The notes under the pieces were generated by a model. That model ran no database searches and was not told the DNA's origin. It saw only the letters and a list, made by a program, of their open reading frames with translations. Shown here piece by piece: positions 1 to 6,848 of a stretch of 11,492 nucleotides of DNA. A program made the position numbers and the translations under genes. The stretch is from NCBI GenBank assembly GCA_049509675.1, contig JBEKZQ010000189.1, positions 1-11,492 on the forward strand, written 5' to 3'. Within the stretch, counting starts at the first letter, position 1. Each line of letters starts with the position of its first letter. Source of the DNA: JBEKZQ01 sp049509675. GTDB taxonomy: Bacteria; Planctomycetota; Planctomycetia; Pirellulales; Thermoguttaceae.

Positions 1-170
1 TTTCCTGGGGCTGCCCGCGGTTGGGGGTTCTCGGCCCGTGCTTCCCCAGGGTTCGCCGGGCGCGACCGCGCTTTGCCCCGCCCGCCCGCCGCCAGGGGGG
101 GGGGGCGGACGGGGCGAGCGGCGCGCGGGAGCGAGCATCTTTGCCAACCCGACGTGAACGTCGAGCCTAC

Positions 171-251
171 GACCGCCTATGGCGGGAAGGGTCGTGAACG
201 ACCCTGAAAACACCGTTTCCTCGCGTGGAGCCTGAAGCCGAGGAAACCGTG
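171..251. repeat. Cluster of three inverted repeats
   Basis: There are three potential hairpins. The first is CCGCC-TAT-GGCGG at 171-183. The second is GGGTCGT-GA-ACGACCC at 189-204, with perfect 7-bp arms. The third has 13-nt arms at 211-223 and 239-251 with one mismatch and a 15-nt loop; its core is GTTTCCTCG paired with CGAGGAAAC. No T-run follows, so a classical intrinsic terminator is not supported. The cluster could be a structured 5' leader of the DUF1080 transcript, the end of a gene lying to the left, or a dispersed repeat. Confidence 0.5.
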
Positions 252-399
252 CCATCCGAAGAATACTGAGTTTGCACCTAGAAACGGAAGGGCCCTGAAG
301 ATGCCCGGCGATATCTGGGAAACTGCCGATCGCCATGTTATGATAGCAGCACTGTCGCCTCCCACCTACCACCTGCATCCACCACCTACCGCATGTCGC

Positions 400-406
400 A
401 AAGGAG
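400..406 (+). promoter_or_regulatory. Ribosome binding site deciding the DUF1080 start
   Basis: AAAGGAG lies 7 nt before the ATG at 414. It overlaps the region after the earlier in-frame ATG at 393, so it can only serve the later start. Confidence 0.8.
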
Positions 407-413
407 CCTACCC

Positions 414-1088
414 ATGAAGACTTACGCAACTCTGGCAATCGTCGCTGCCGCCTGCTTCTCGGCCACGGCCCGCGGGGCCGACAACACGCCGCCGCCTGGA
501 TTCGTGGCCCTGTTCAATGGCAAGGACTTGACGGGCTGGAAGGGCCTGGTGGCCGATCCGCCCACGCGGGCCAAGATGACGCCCGAACAATTGGTCCGGG
601 CGCAGCGGAATGCCGACGAGTCGATGCGCGCGCATTGGAAGGCCCAGGACGGCATGTTGGTCTTCGACGGCAAAGGGGCCAACCTGTGTACGGCCAAGGA
701 CTACGACGACATGGAGATGTACGTCGATTGGAAGATCACTTCGCACGGCGACAGCGGCATCTATCTGCGCGGCTCGCCGCAAGTGCAGATCTGGGATCCC
801 AATCAATGGAAGATCGGCTCCGGCGGCCTGTACAACAATCAAAAACAGCCGCATGATCCGCTGCTGCTGGCCGATAACCCGATCGGGCAGTGGAACTCCT
901 TCTACATCAAGATGGTCGGCGATCGCGTCACCGTGCGACTCAACGGCAAGCTGGTCGTGGATAACGTGATCCTGGAGAACTATTGGGAGCGCAGCAAGCC
1001 GATCTATCCGCGGGGCCAGATCGAGTTGCAGAACCACAGCAGCCAGTTATGGTTCAAGAACATCTATTTGCGCGAGCTGCCGCGCTAG
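414..1088 (+). CDS. Secreted DUF1080 (3-keto-disaccharide hydrolase-type) protein
   Basis: 224 aa. The start at 414 is preferred over the in-frame ATG at 393 because AAAGGAG sits 7 nt upstream of it and the product then begins with a clean signal peptide (MKTYATLAIVAAACFSATA, cleavage near residues 19-23). The mature part is a single DUF1080 domain (Pfam 3-keto-disaccharide hydrolase, concanavalin-like fold). It opens with the typical FVALFNGKDLTGWKG at 30-44. It continues with W75..DGMLVFDG, then DMEMYVDWKI at 99-108, GDSGIYLRGSPQVQIWD at 112-128, and a C-terminal strand QLWFKNIYLREL at 211-222. Characterised relatives act on 3-keto-glycosides, and planctomycetes carry many copies. The specific substrate cannot be read from the sequence. 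The stop is TAG. The gene ends 2 nt from the convergent gene at 1091. Confidence 0.9.
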   Translation: MKTYATLAIVAAACFSATARGADNTPPPGFVALFNGKDLTGWKGLVADPPTRAKMTPEQLVRAQRNADESMRAHWKAQDGMLVFDGKGANLCTAKDYDDMEMYVDWKITSHGDSGIYLRGSPQVQIWDPNQWKIGSGGLYNNQKQPHDPLLLADNPIGQWNSFYIKMVGDRVTVRLNGKLVVDNVILENYWERSKPIYPRGQIELQNHSSQLWFKNIYLRELPR

Positions 1089-1090
1089 CG

Positions 1091-1996
1091 TCAATCCCGC
1101 TTCAGGCCCAGGGCCTGCAAATAGGCGTCGGTCAAGTTGGTCGTGGGCGGTTGGCCCGGGTTATAGGCGAACTTCGCGCGATCGATCGGCACGTTGAAGG
1201 CCACGTCGCGCAACTGCATGGCCACCAACACGCGGAACTCGGCGCCGTCGCCTTTCCGCTCCTTTTCCGTCAGTGTGCGGCGGTACTCGATGCTGCGCGG
1301 AAAGAGATCCTCTTGGCCAATCATCAGCACGATGCGGTCGGGCACGTGCTCCGGCAAGCGGCTGAGATTGACGGGCCGGCCCTGCTCGATGGCCTCTTTC
1401 TGCTTCGGCAACAAGGCCAGCAGTCGCCACCGCTTCCAGCCGCCCTCGAGTTTCCAAACCGGCAGTTGCTCCAACTTGCCGCTCTGGACCGTGGTGAACT
1501 CGAAACTGTCGTCCACGTTCCGCAGTAGTTTCGACAGTCCACCCAAGCCGGCCAACAGGGCCATCGCTTGCGGCCGCCGCCCCGGGTCGGCCTGCTGGAT
1601 CCTCTCGACCAACTCGCGGACGTCGATCTGCGTGAGCGTCGCCGTGTTGTCGTCCAGCAGCTTGTGGTGGACCCACAGAAAATGGCCGTCGCACATCTGG
1701 CGAAGGTGCGTGACCTGCCCGCCGATTCCCACCTGCAATTCCATGCAGATCAGCGGGATCGGGCCTTCGTGCTGCTCCAGGTAGCTGCCCGTGCCTTCCA
1801 GTCTCTGTTGGAACAACTCAATCTGCGCGCTGAGCCGCGCGCTGAACGAGGCGCGGCCTTCCAGCGCGCGGATCGCGGCCGGCAGGAGCGTTTGCTGCCC
1901 GGGAACCGTGACCGCCGACGGGGCTTGCGCCATGGCAGTACAGGCACAAAGCTGGAAGATGCACAGCATAGGAAACATAGCAGGGCCGGGCGGCAT
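1091..1996 (-). CDS. Secreted protein of unknown function, LolA-like in part
   Basis: 301 aa from the ATG at 1996; an in-frame ATG at 1978 (MFPML) is an equally good start and gives a tighter signal peptide. Neither start has a clear ribosome site. The N-terminus (LCIFQLCACTAMAQA, about 11-25) looks like a signal peptide with cleavage after AMA or AQA. The body alternates charged and hydrophobic residues: FSARLSAQIELFQQRL (51-66), ICMELQVGIGGQVTHLRQMCDG (83-104), FLWVHHKL (106-113), then WKLEGGW (181-187) and PDRIVLMIGQEDLFPRSIEYRR (219-240). The order (anchor strand, 'lipid/substrate' strands, 'DG-FLW' strand, late 'FPRSIEYRR' strand) resembles LolA-fold outer-membrane lipoprotein-sorting proteins seen in planctomycetes, but this is a weak fold-level impression. 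It is convergent with the DUF1080 gene, and no terminator fits between them. A shared promoter region with the divergent lipoprotein gene at 2226 is possible. Confidence 0.75.
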   Translation of the reverse strand: MPPGPAMFPMLCIFQLCACTAMAQAPSAVTVPGQQTLLPAAIRALEGRASFSARLSAQIELFQQRLEGTGSYLEQHEGPIPLICMELQVGIGGQVTHLRQMCDGHFLWVHHKLLDDNTATLTQIDVRELVERIQQADPGRRPQAMALLAGLGGLSKLLRNVDDSFEFTTVQSGKLEQLPVWKLEGGWKRWRLLALLPKQKEAIEQGRPVNLSRLPEHVPDRIVLMIGQEDLFPRSIEYRRTLTEKERKGDGAEFRVLVAMQLRDVAFNVPIDRAKFAYNPGQPPTTNLTDAYLQALGLKRD

Positions 1997-2160
1997 GGTG
2001 TTATTCTGCGGGTTGTGACGGATTTACCAAAGATTCGTGTTGTATCAGGACGACCATTACACCTCAGAAGCGTATAGCGCCCGAATTGGGCGTCGGCCGC
2101 GGGAATCGCCCACGGTTGACGAACCACGGGCGGATAGCCACCGAAGTAAACCCGGGCAAG

Positions 2161-2175
2161 ATACGGGGTCCGTAT
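2161..2175. promoter_or_regulatory. Short palindrome in divergent intergenic region
   Basis: ATACGG-GGT-CCGTAT is a perfect 6-bp dyad with a 3-nt centre. It lies in the 229-bp gap between the divergent genes at 1996 (-) and 2226 (+), about 50 nt before the lipoprotein start. It could be an operator, but nothing else in the sequence supports that. I found no convincing promoter hexamers nearby. Confidence 0.25.
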
Positions 2176-2225
2176 TGTAGGACGGCTCCGACCTCTGGGT
2201 CTATGTCAATTGAGGGGGGGATACC

Positions 2226-3413
2226 ATGAGGATTGCTGGAATGTCGCTGTTGATCGTAGTGCTGGCGGTCGGGGGGTGCAGGTCAGCCATGCATAACAAC
2301 CTACCGCCCTCCGACATGTTGATGCATCCCGGCCCTGGCGTAGACGGACCAGGCCCGGGGATTATGTCCTATCAACCGGCGGCCCCGGCGGTCAATGCCA
2401 CGTCGCAAGTGGCCTTTGTCGGCCCCGAGGGCACGCAGGTGCAGTGGGACGTTTCCGGCCCGGGGCGATTCGATTCCGAGCCGCTGACGGCGCCGGGGCG
2501 GTACAACTTCCCGCAGGCCCAGATCTATCGTCTGAAACTGACCAACGTGCCGGGCCGGGCGGGCGTCGAGCTCTATCCTAGTTTGGAGGTCGCGCCGGCC
2601 CTGCCCAGGACCGAGGCCTTCCTGGAACACAATGCCATCCCGGTGCAGTTGACCGAGGAAGACTTCGACCAGGTCCTTTCCGGCAATTTCGTGACCAAGG
2701 TCATCTACTTGCCCGATCCGGAATTCCAGGAACTGGCCCTGGCCGGCGTGGAGACGCTGGTCAGCACGCGGCTGGATCCGGGGGTCGATCCGATCGTCGA
2801 GGCCCAGCGTCGCGGCGCCATCCTGGCCATCGTTCGCTTGGGCAACAAGGACTTGCAGATCCCCAACCAGGGCCAGGTCGCGGAGCGCGAGATCATCCAG
2901 ACCGGCTACGAGGCGCCGATCAACGGTCAGCCCGGCACGCCCTACGGCATCAGCGGCGTTCCGATGGGGATGCCGGTAGGCGCGCCGACCACGATGCCCA
3001 CGAACTTCATCGCCGGCGTCACCGCGCCGCAGTGGGGAATGCCCATGGTGGGCACGCCGATCGGGCTGCCCGGACCTCCGCACATCCCCTTGGGAGTGCC
3101 GGCCGGCCTGGAGCGTCACACGATGGTCAACCACACGCACAACTGCATTCCGGAGCCGGAGCATAACGTGCGGATCGACGTCAAGCAAACGCCGGGCTTC
3201 ACCTATCCGAAGCCGGTCAACGAGGTGTATATCCACGAGCACGCGTTCGGGCCGGGCTGCCTCCCGTCGCCATGCTGCGCGGGCGGCAATTGCGGTCCGT
3301 CGAATGTCGTGGTCTGCCCGCCGCCGGCTCCGGCCGCTTGTCCGGTGGCCATGCCCGCTCCGGGCGCCAACGGTTGTGCGGTCGGTCAGGGCGGCGCTCC
3401 GGCCGGAAACTGA
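2226..3413 (+). CDS. Lipoprotein with paralogous envelope domain and Cys/His-rich tail
   Basis: 395 aa, preceded by GAGGGGGGG ending 5 nt before the ATG. A lipoprotein signal is present: MRIAGMSLLIVVLAVGGC, with the lipidated Cys at 18. Residues 60-210 form a domain shared with the next gene. Common elements are IYRLKLTNVP (100-109), ELYPSLEV (115-122), IPVQLTEEDF (138-147), GNFVTKVIYLPDP (153-165) and a closing ILAIVRLGNK (199-208). Residues 236-294 are a low-complexity Gly/Pro/Met stretch (GVPMGMPVGAP, GTPIGLPGPP). The tail carries clustered His and Cys: H298, H303, H305, C307, H313, H337, H339, then C345, C350, C351, C356, C364, C372 and C384. The Cys content suggests disulfide cross-linking or metal binding outside the cytoplasm. 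I do not recognise a named family; an envelope role is inferred from the lipobox and neighbours. Confidence 0.85.
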   Translation: MRIAGMSLLIVVLAVGGCRSAMHNNLPPSDMLMHPGPGVDGPGPGIMSYQPAAPAVNATSQVAFVGPEGTQVQWDVSGPGRFDSEPLTAPGRYNFPQAQIYRLKLTNVPGRAGVELYPSLEVAPALPRTEAFLEHNAIPVQLTEEDFDQVLSGNFVTKVIYLPDPEFQELALAGVETLVSTRLDPGVDPIVEAQRRGAILAIVRLGNKDLQIPNQGQVAEREIIQTGYEAPINGQPGTPYGISGVPMGMPVGAPTTMPTNFIAGVTAPQWGMPMVGTPIGLPGPPHIPLGVPAGLERHTMVNHTHNCIPEPEHNVRIDVKQTPGFTYPKPVNEVYIHEHAFGPGCLPSPCCAGGNCGPSNVVVCPPPAPAACPVAMPAPGANGCAVGQGGAPAGN

Positions 3414-3487
3414 GTATGGTTGTCATCGCCGTAAGAGGGTACGCAAGCCGTCCTAACTTGTTCTGGTCAACTTAACTACTTCAACCT

Positions 3488-4237
3488 GTGACAATGGTCC
3501 ACCCTATCCGCGCGTCGACAGTCGCGAAGCGATCCCGTGGACTGCGAGTTGCCGGCAGGATTGCAGTGGCGGTGTTGGCGTGCCTGGGCGCAACGGCACT
3601 TTGGGCCCAGGAAGCCAATGTCCACTACCTGCACCACGGCGTGATGCCACCGGGAGCGATTGGCAGCCAGCAACTCCAGCGGGGTGGGCCATTGTCCGGG
3701 TTCTTTCAGCCGGTGGAGATCAAGGCCCCTGCGGGGGCCTCGATCTCGCTGGCGGTTTCCAATGCGTTCGACGACGGCGCCGCCGCCCCGCGACGTGTCG
3801 GTCTGCTCATCGGCTCGGTCTACCGTCTACGCGTCACCAACATCCCGCAGGCGGAGGGCCTGGAAGTCTTCCCCTCGATCGAAGTCATCGACCGGCTCTA
3901 CACGCCCACCGAACAGCAACAGCGGTTCGCCGTCCCGATCGAGTTGACGCGGGACGAACTGCAAATGGCCATCGACGGGAAGTTTGTCACGCGGGTGATC
4001 TACCTGGAAGATCCCCTCCGCGCGTTGCCGGTGCGGAGCGATCCGCAGGCCCAGAGTTGGTTTGAAGTGGGCCCGGGCCGGGATCCCCTGGCGGTGGCCG
4101 ATGCACTGGGACGCCCGGTGGCGATCCTGCGCCTGGGGGGCCGCTTGCCCGACCAAGGTCCCGATCCAACGTTTTTCTACGGCTCTCCGCCCTTCGTACA
4201 ATTTCCGCCGCCCGCAAGTTTTCAAGGAACACGATAG
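3488..4237 (+). CDS. Secreted paralogue of the preceding lipoprotein
   Basis: 249 aa from a GTG at 3488; an ATG two codons later (3494) is an alternative, and neither has a clear ribosome site. The N-terminus is basic (HPIRASTVAKRSRGLRVAGR), followed by the hydrophobic segment IAVAVLACLGATALWA. A signal peptidase I site lies after ALWA (residue 40); there is no lipobox. Residues 75-220 align throughout with residues 60-210 of the upstream lipoprotein: VYRLRVTNIP (111-120), EVFPSIEV (126-133), VPIELTRDEL (149-158), GKFVTRVIYLEDP (164-176) and VAILRLGGR (211-219). It lacks the Gly/Pro/Met stretch and the Cys-rich tail, ending instead in a short Pro/Phe-rich segment. It probably arose by tandem duplication followed by loss or gain of the tail. 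It sits 74 nt after the lipoprotein gene and 3 nt before the next gene, so these are likely cotranscribed. Function unknown; an envelope location is inferred. Confidence 0.85.
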   Translation: MTMVHPIRASTVAKRSRGLRVAGRIAVAVLACLGATALWAQEANVHYLHHGVMPPGAIGSQQLQRGGPLSGFFQPVEIKAPAGASISLAVSNAFDDGAAAPRRVGLLIGSVYRLRVTNIPQAEGLEVFPSIEVIDRLYTPTEQQQRFAVPIELTRDELQMAIDGKFVTRVIYLEDPLRALPVRSDPQAQSWFEVGPGRDPLAVADALGRPVAILRLGGRLPDQGPDPTFFYGSPPFVQFPPPASFQGTR

Positions 4238-4240
4238 ATC

Positions 4241-5407
4241 ATGTTCTGGCGGATGGTCCTGATCGGACTGTGCGTGTTGATTCTGTGTTCCTGCCGGGCG
4301 CCGTCGCTGCCGGAAGGCGGCACGATCGCCACGCCGCCGGCGGCTTACGCCACGCTGCCGCCGCAAGCCTTCACCGGCAATCCCGGGGGACCGGTCCCCG
4401 TGCGCGGCCCACTGGGGCCTCCGGGCATGGAGTTGGGAGTACCGGTTCCCTACACGCCGACCGGCCCCTGGACTCCGCCGGGGATCAGCGGCCCCTGGCC
4501 GCGCGACGAGTACGTGTGCGACGGCGGCGACAGCGGCGTTACGCCCACGGCCGTCACCAAGGGCGATGTCCGCGGCCTGGAAATGGAAAACACCGTGGCC
4601 CGATTCGACACGCTCGACGGCCGCACGCTGGTCGAGCCGAGCAATCGTGTCTGTCTCTACGCCCCCAGATTCAACTCGGTCCGACAGGTCGTCAGCCTGG
4701 AGGAGAACGAGCAGGTGAAGCGGACGGGCGGATTGCACATGCCCGAGGGCCTCCGTGCGCCTGCCAGCCGCGAAGTGGTCGGCAACGCCAAGCAGAACCT
4801 GCAGGCCCAGCGCCAGATCGCCGCCTTGCCGGCGGAAAGCGTCCAGACCCGGCAGTGGGGCGGCGCGCTGTCCAGCCGCATCGGCCCGCAAGCGTTCCAG
4901 GACACCTTCCTGGCCTTCGAGAACGTAGCGGCCATTCGGCAGGGAGTGCTCGACGAGTCGGAGACGGCCTTCCTGGCTCGGGGCACCACGGCGGCCGTCG
5001 CCTGGACGAAGAACCAGGCGGCGCAGGTCATCCTGGACGAAAAAGCCGCGAAGATCGAGATCAGCGGCCAGAGACTGCAAACCGTCTATACGGTCGACGC
5101 CCCGCCCGCCAATCCCCGCCTGCGGCTGATCAAGGTTGCCTCCAGCCCCTTTGCCGAGCCGGGCGAAGACGTGGCCTTTACCATCCGCTTCGACAACGTC
5201 GGCAACCAGCCGATCGCCCGCGTGGCGATCCTCGACAGCCTGAGCACCCGCTTGGAATATGTGCCCGAGAGCGCCCAGTGCAGCGTGACGGCCAAGTTCT
5301 CCGCCCAGCCGAACGAAGGCGAATCGGTGGTGGTGCGGTGCGACTTGAGCGATCCTCTTCAGCCGGGCAAGGGCGGTGTTCTCCGCTTCCGCTGCCGCGT
5401 GCGGTAA
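4241..5407 (+). CDS. Lipoprotein with C-terminal DUF11-like domain
   Basis: 388 aa. The start is 3 nt after the preceding stop, with AAGGAA at 4224-4229 (11 nt spacing). The signal MFWRMVLIGLCVLILCSC has a lipobox (LCSC), with the lipidated Cys at 18. Residues 20-90 are Pro/Gly-rich and probably extended (GPLGPPGMELGVPVPYTP). Residues 180-285 are a helical/mixed region with no motif I recognise. The C-terminus (about 293-388) has the DUF11/OmcB-repeat pattern: LRLIKVASSPFAEPGEDVAFTIRFDNVGN at 294-322, then VAILDSLSTRLEYVPES at 328-344, and closing LQPGKGGVLRFRCRV. DUF11 domains are Ig-like repeats of surface proteins, known for example from the chlamydial Cys-rich envelope protein OmcB. This copy has Cys at 347, 367 and 385. 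The three-gene run suggests a surface or envelope assembly. A hairpin follows the TAA stop. Confidence 0.85.
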   Translation: MFWRMVLIGLCVLILCSCRAPSLPEGGTIATPPAAYATLPPQAFTGNPGGPVPVRGPLGPPGMELGVPVPYTPTGPWTPPGISGPWPRDEYVCDGGDSGVTPTAVTKGDVRGLEMENTVARFDTLDGRTLVEPSNRVCLYAPRFNSVRQVVSLEENEQVKRTGGLHMPEGLRAPASREVVGNAKQNLQAQRQIAALPAESVQTRQWGGALSSRIGPQAFQDTFLAFENVAAIRQGVLDESETAFLARGTTAAVAWTKNQAAQVILDEKAAKIEISGQRLQTVYTVDAPPANPRLRLIKVASSPFAEPGEDVAFTIRFDNVGNQPIARVAILDSLSTRLEYVPESAQCSVTAKFSAQPNEGESVVVRCDLSDPLQPGKGGVLRFRCRVR

Positions 5408-5408
5408 G

Positions 5409-5430
5409 TTGCGCTGGGTGCCCAACGCAA
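5409..5430. terminator. Hairpin after the DUF11 gene
   Basis: TTGCG-c-TGGG-tg-CCCA-a-CGCAA forms a 9-bp stem with one internal C/A mismatch, just 2 nt past the TAA of the DUF11 lipoprotein gene. There is no T-run, so an intrinsic terminator is only possible. It also marks the left edge of the lower-GC restriction-modification segment. Confidence 0.3.
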
Positions 5431-5446
5431 TCAAGATCGGCGATCG

Positions 5447-6076
5447 ATGGCCAAGAAGAAATACAAGCAAAAGTCGGTTCGCGGTCGCATCGAAGCGTTC
5501 TTATTGGACCATGTTGGCGAAATCGTGACTCGGGAACAAATCCAAGAAGTTGCCGCCGATCCAGAATCGGGACGCGTTCCCGAAAACTGGCACCAACGGC
5601 TATCCGAGCTTCGTACCGACTACGGTTAAACCATTCAATCTTGGCGGGACACGAACGAGCTGAAAATATCGCAATATAGGCTGTTTTCGGCCAAGCGCAG
5701 AACCCATGCGGGCAGGCGTGTGCAAATCGCTCCCGAAACATGGGCGAAGGTCTTGGAACGGGCAAAGAATGCGTGCGAATGGTTCGAAGGCGGAGAGCCG
5801 TGCGGGCTGAAGGAAGGCGCGACAGACCCGATTGGTGGCGGAACCGTCCGGCTCACGCCTGACCACAAAACGCCGCATTCCCAGAATCCAAACCCGGATC
5901 CGAACGACGCCGATTCATGGCAAGCTCTTTGCGGGCGTCATCAGGTTATGAAAAAGAATTTCTGGGATCACGGCACGGGCAAACTGAATGTTTATGCAAT
6001 CGTTCAGTGTGCCCCCGATCAAGTCAAACGGGAGATATATGACTTTCTACGCAAGTATTTCGGGGTTGACGACTAA
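5447..6076 (+). pseudogene. HNH restriction endonuclease interrupted by an in-frame TAA
   Basis: One reading frame of 209 codons is broken only by TAA at 5627-5629 (codon 61). Before it lie 60 residues of a small helical, probably winged-helix DNA-binding domain (GRIEAFLLDHVGEIVTREQI, then LSELRTDYG). After the stop the same frame continues without a gap: TIQSWRDTNELKISQYRLFS, then the nuclease domain. That domain has C110 and C119, LTPDHKTPHS with D139/H140, WQALCGRHQVMKKNFWD with C162, H165 and N171, and a helical end to residue 209. The D-H / C-x-x-H / N layout is the beta-beta-alpha-metal (HNH) fold. The break falls in the usual 'RxDYG[Y/W]xIxSxRD' linker, so a Tyr codon (TAC or TAT) changed to TAA by one base is the simplest explanation. 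The adjacent methyltransferase supports a type II restriction role. A restart at GTG 5720 could still yield the nuclease domain alone. Readthrough or a sequencing error is not excluded. Confidence 0.8.
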
Positions 6077-6848
6077 CGCCTAATCGCTTTTCTGTGACCT
6101 GCGTATATTCTTCCGAAATATCGCAGAGGACCACTTTGCGACCAGACCTTGCACAAACGGCCCCAGTCGTCCCGGATCCGCACATCGGGTCAAGCACAAT
6201 ATCACCGGGCTCTGTTGTCATCTGAATCAGGGGTTCGATTACTTTCTCGGGCTTCTGTGAAGGATGCCCGGTCTGCTCTCGCCTCCCAACGAAACCGATG
6301 TTCAATGGAACGTCGATCACACTTGGGGGCCCCGGCATGTATCGCAGTTTTCCTTCTCGTTGCTTTTCGAGTTGGGCGTGGTTCAGAAAGTGTTCCGGGT
6401 AAAGACGAGCAGATCGTTTTGAGAAGTGCAGGCAACTATATTGGGCTGAACGCCAGCCGCGAATAACTGACGGGCAATTCTTGTAATACCACGTAAGCCA
6501 AGCAACCAACGACAAGTCAGACGGGACACGGTTCAAGAGTCGCCATACGATCTCGGGAAAGCCCCATACGTATACATGGTCGCTCCATTTAGCGGCCAGC
6601 TCCACAACTTGCACCAACCAACCGTCATAATCGTCACGAACCCCACCGATCCCCTTGTTGTACCACGGGTCTAGCATGATTACCTTGACCGGGACGGCCC
6701 AGCCCTTGAGAGTTTCGAGAACGTCTTGGGGTGGAAGGATCGTAACCAACTCTCGTCGGTCTTCTGTCAGCGTCGGAGAGTCGAGCAGTTCTAGCTGCTG
6801 CGCTGCTCCGTTCCCGTTTCCATTAGCGGAATTCCTGGCTTTTTTCAT
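6024..6848 (-). CDS. Beta-class DNA methyltransferase (N4-C / N6-A), type II
   Basis: 274 aa, with AAAGGA at 6856-6861 (7 nt spacing). It belongs to the N-4/N-6 DNA methylase family (SAM-dependent exocyclic amino methylation). Catalytic motif IV is DPWY at residues 60-63 (usual form DPPY or SPPY). A probable target-recognition segment occupies 120-190. HPSQKP at 195-200 and the SAM-binding motif I LDPMCGSGTTG at 219-229 come last, giving the IV-TRD-X-I order of the beta class. The recognisable fold ends near EKRLG (258). The last ~16 residues are encoded in the 53 bp that overlap the 3' end of the convergent HNH gene. It is paired with that nuclease as a restriction-modification module and should protect the same site. 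All key motifs look intact, so with the nuclease broken it may act as an orphan methyltransferase. Whether it modifies A or C cannot be decided here. Confidence 0.92.
   Translation of the reverse strand: MKKARNSANGNGNGAAQQLELLDSPTLTEDRRELVTILPPQDVLETLKGWAVPVKVIMLDPWYNKGIGGVRDDYDGWLVQVVELAAKWSDHVYVWGFPEIVWRLLNRVPSDLSLVAWLTWYYKNCPSVIRGWRSAQYSCLHFSKRSARLYPEHFLNHAQLEKQREGKLRYMPGPPSVIDVPLNIGFVGRREQTGHPSQKPEKVIEPLIQMTTEPGDIVLDPMCGSGTTGAVCARSGRKVVLCDISEEYTQVTEKRLGVSRQPRNTCVESHISPV

Larger units (their letters stand above)
1..413. other. Gene-less leader region with hairpins
   Basis: I see no supportable gene here. The first ~130 bases are extremely GC-rich and include an 11-G run at 95-105. Positions 171-251 hold three hairpins in succession (listed separately). 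Just before the DUF1080 gene, the 9-mer CCACCTACC occurs twice, at 362-370 and 382-390. A TATGAT hexamer at 339-344 resembles a -10 box, but I see no good -35 partner, so I do not call a promoter. An open frame on the minus strand at 177-365 has no signal peptide, ribosome site or recognisable motif and is not called. Confidence 0.6.

Noticed and set aside
3827..5470. 547-codon open frame on the minus strand opposite the envelope genes
   Set aside because: It lies antisense to two genes with clear signal sequences, a paralogous domain and a DUF11 match; its translation shows low-complexity Arg/Gly/Ala composition without motifs, as expected for a GC-rich shadow frame.
5447..5629. The 60-aa ORF as an independent small protein
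   Set aside because: The same frame continues past the TAA with the linker and HNH domain expected for the family, so it is better read as the first part of an interrupted nuclease.
5627..5629. Genetic-code reassignment of TAA
   Set aside because: Other genes in the window end normally at TAA, TAG and TGA, so a local nonsense change is simpler.
4270..5679. 469-codon open frame on the + strand overlapping the DUF11 gene
   Set aside because: It is in another frame of the same DNA, has no ribosome site or signal, and has an Arg/Pro/Gly-heavy translation; it also runs into the nuclease gene.
6149..6466. 105-codon + strand open frame inside the methyltransferase
   Set aside because: Antisense to the conserved methylase motifs; no ribosome site or recognisable content.
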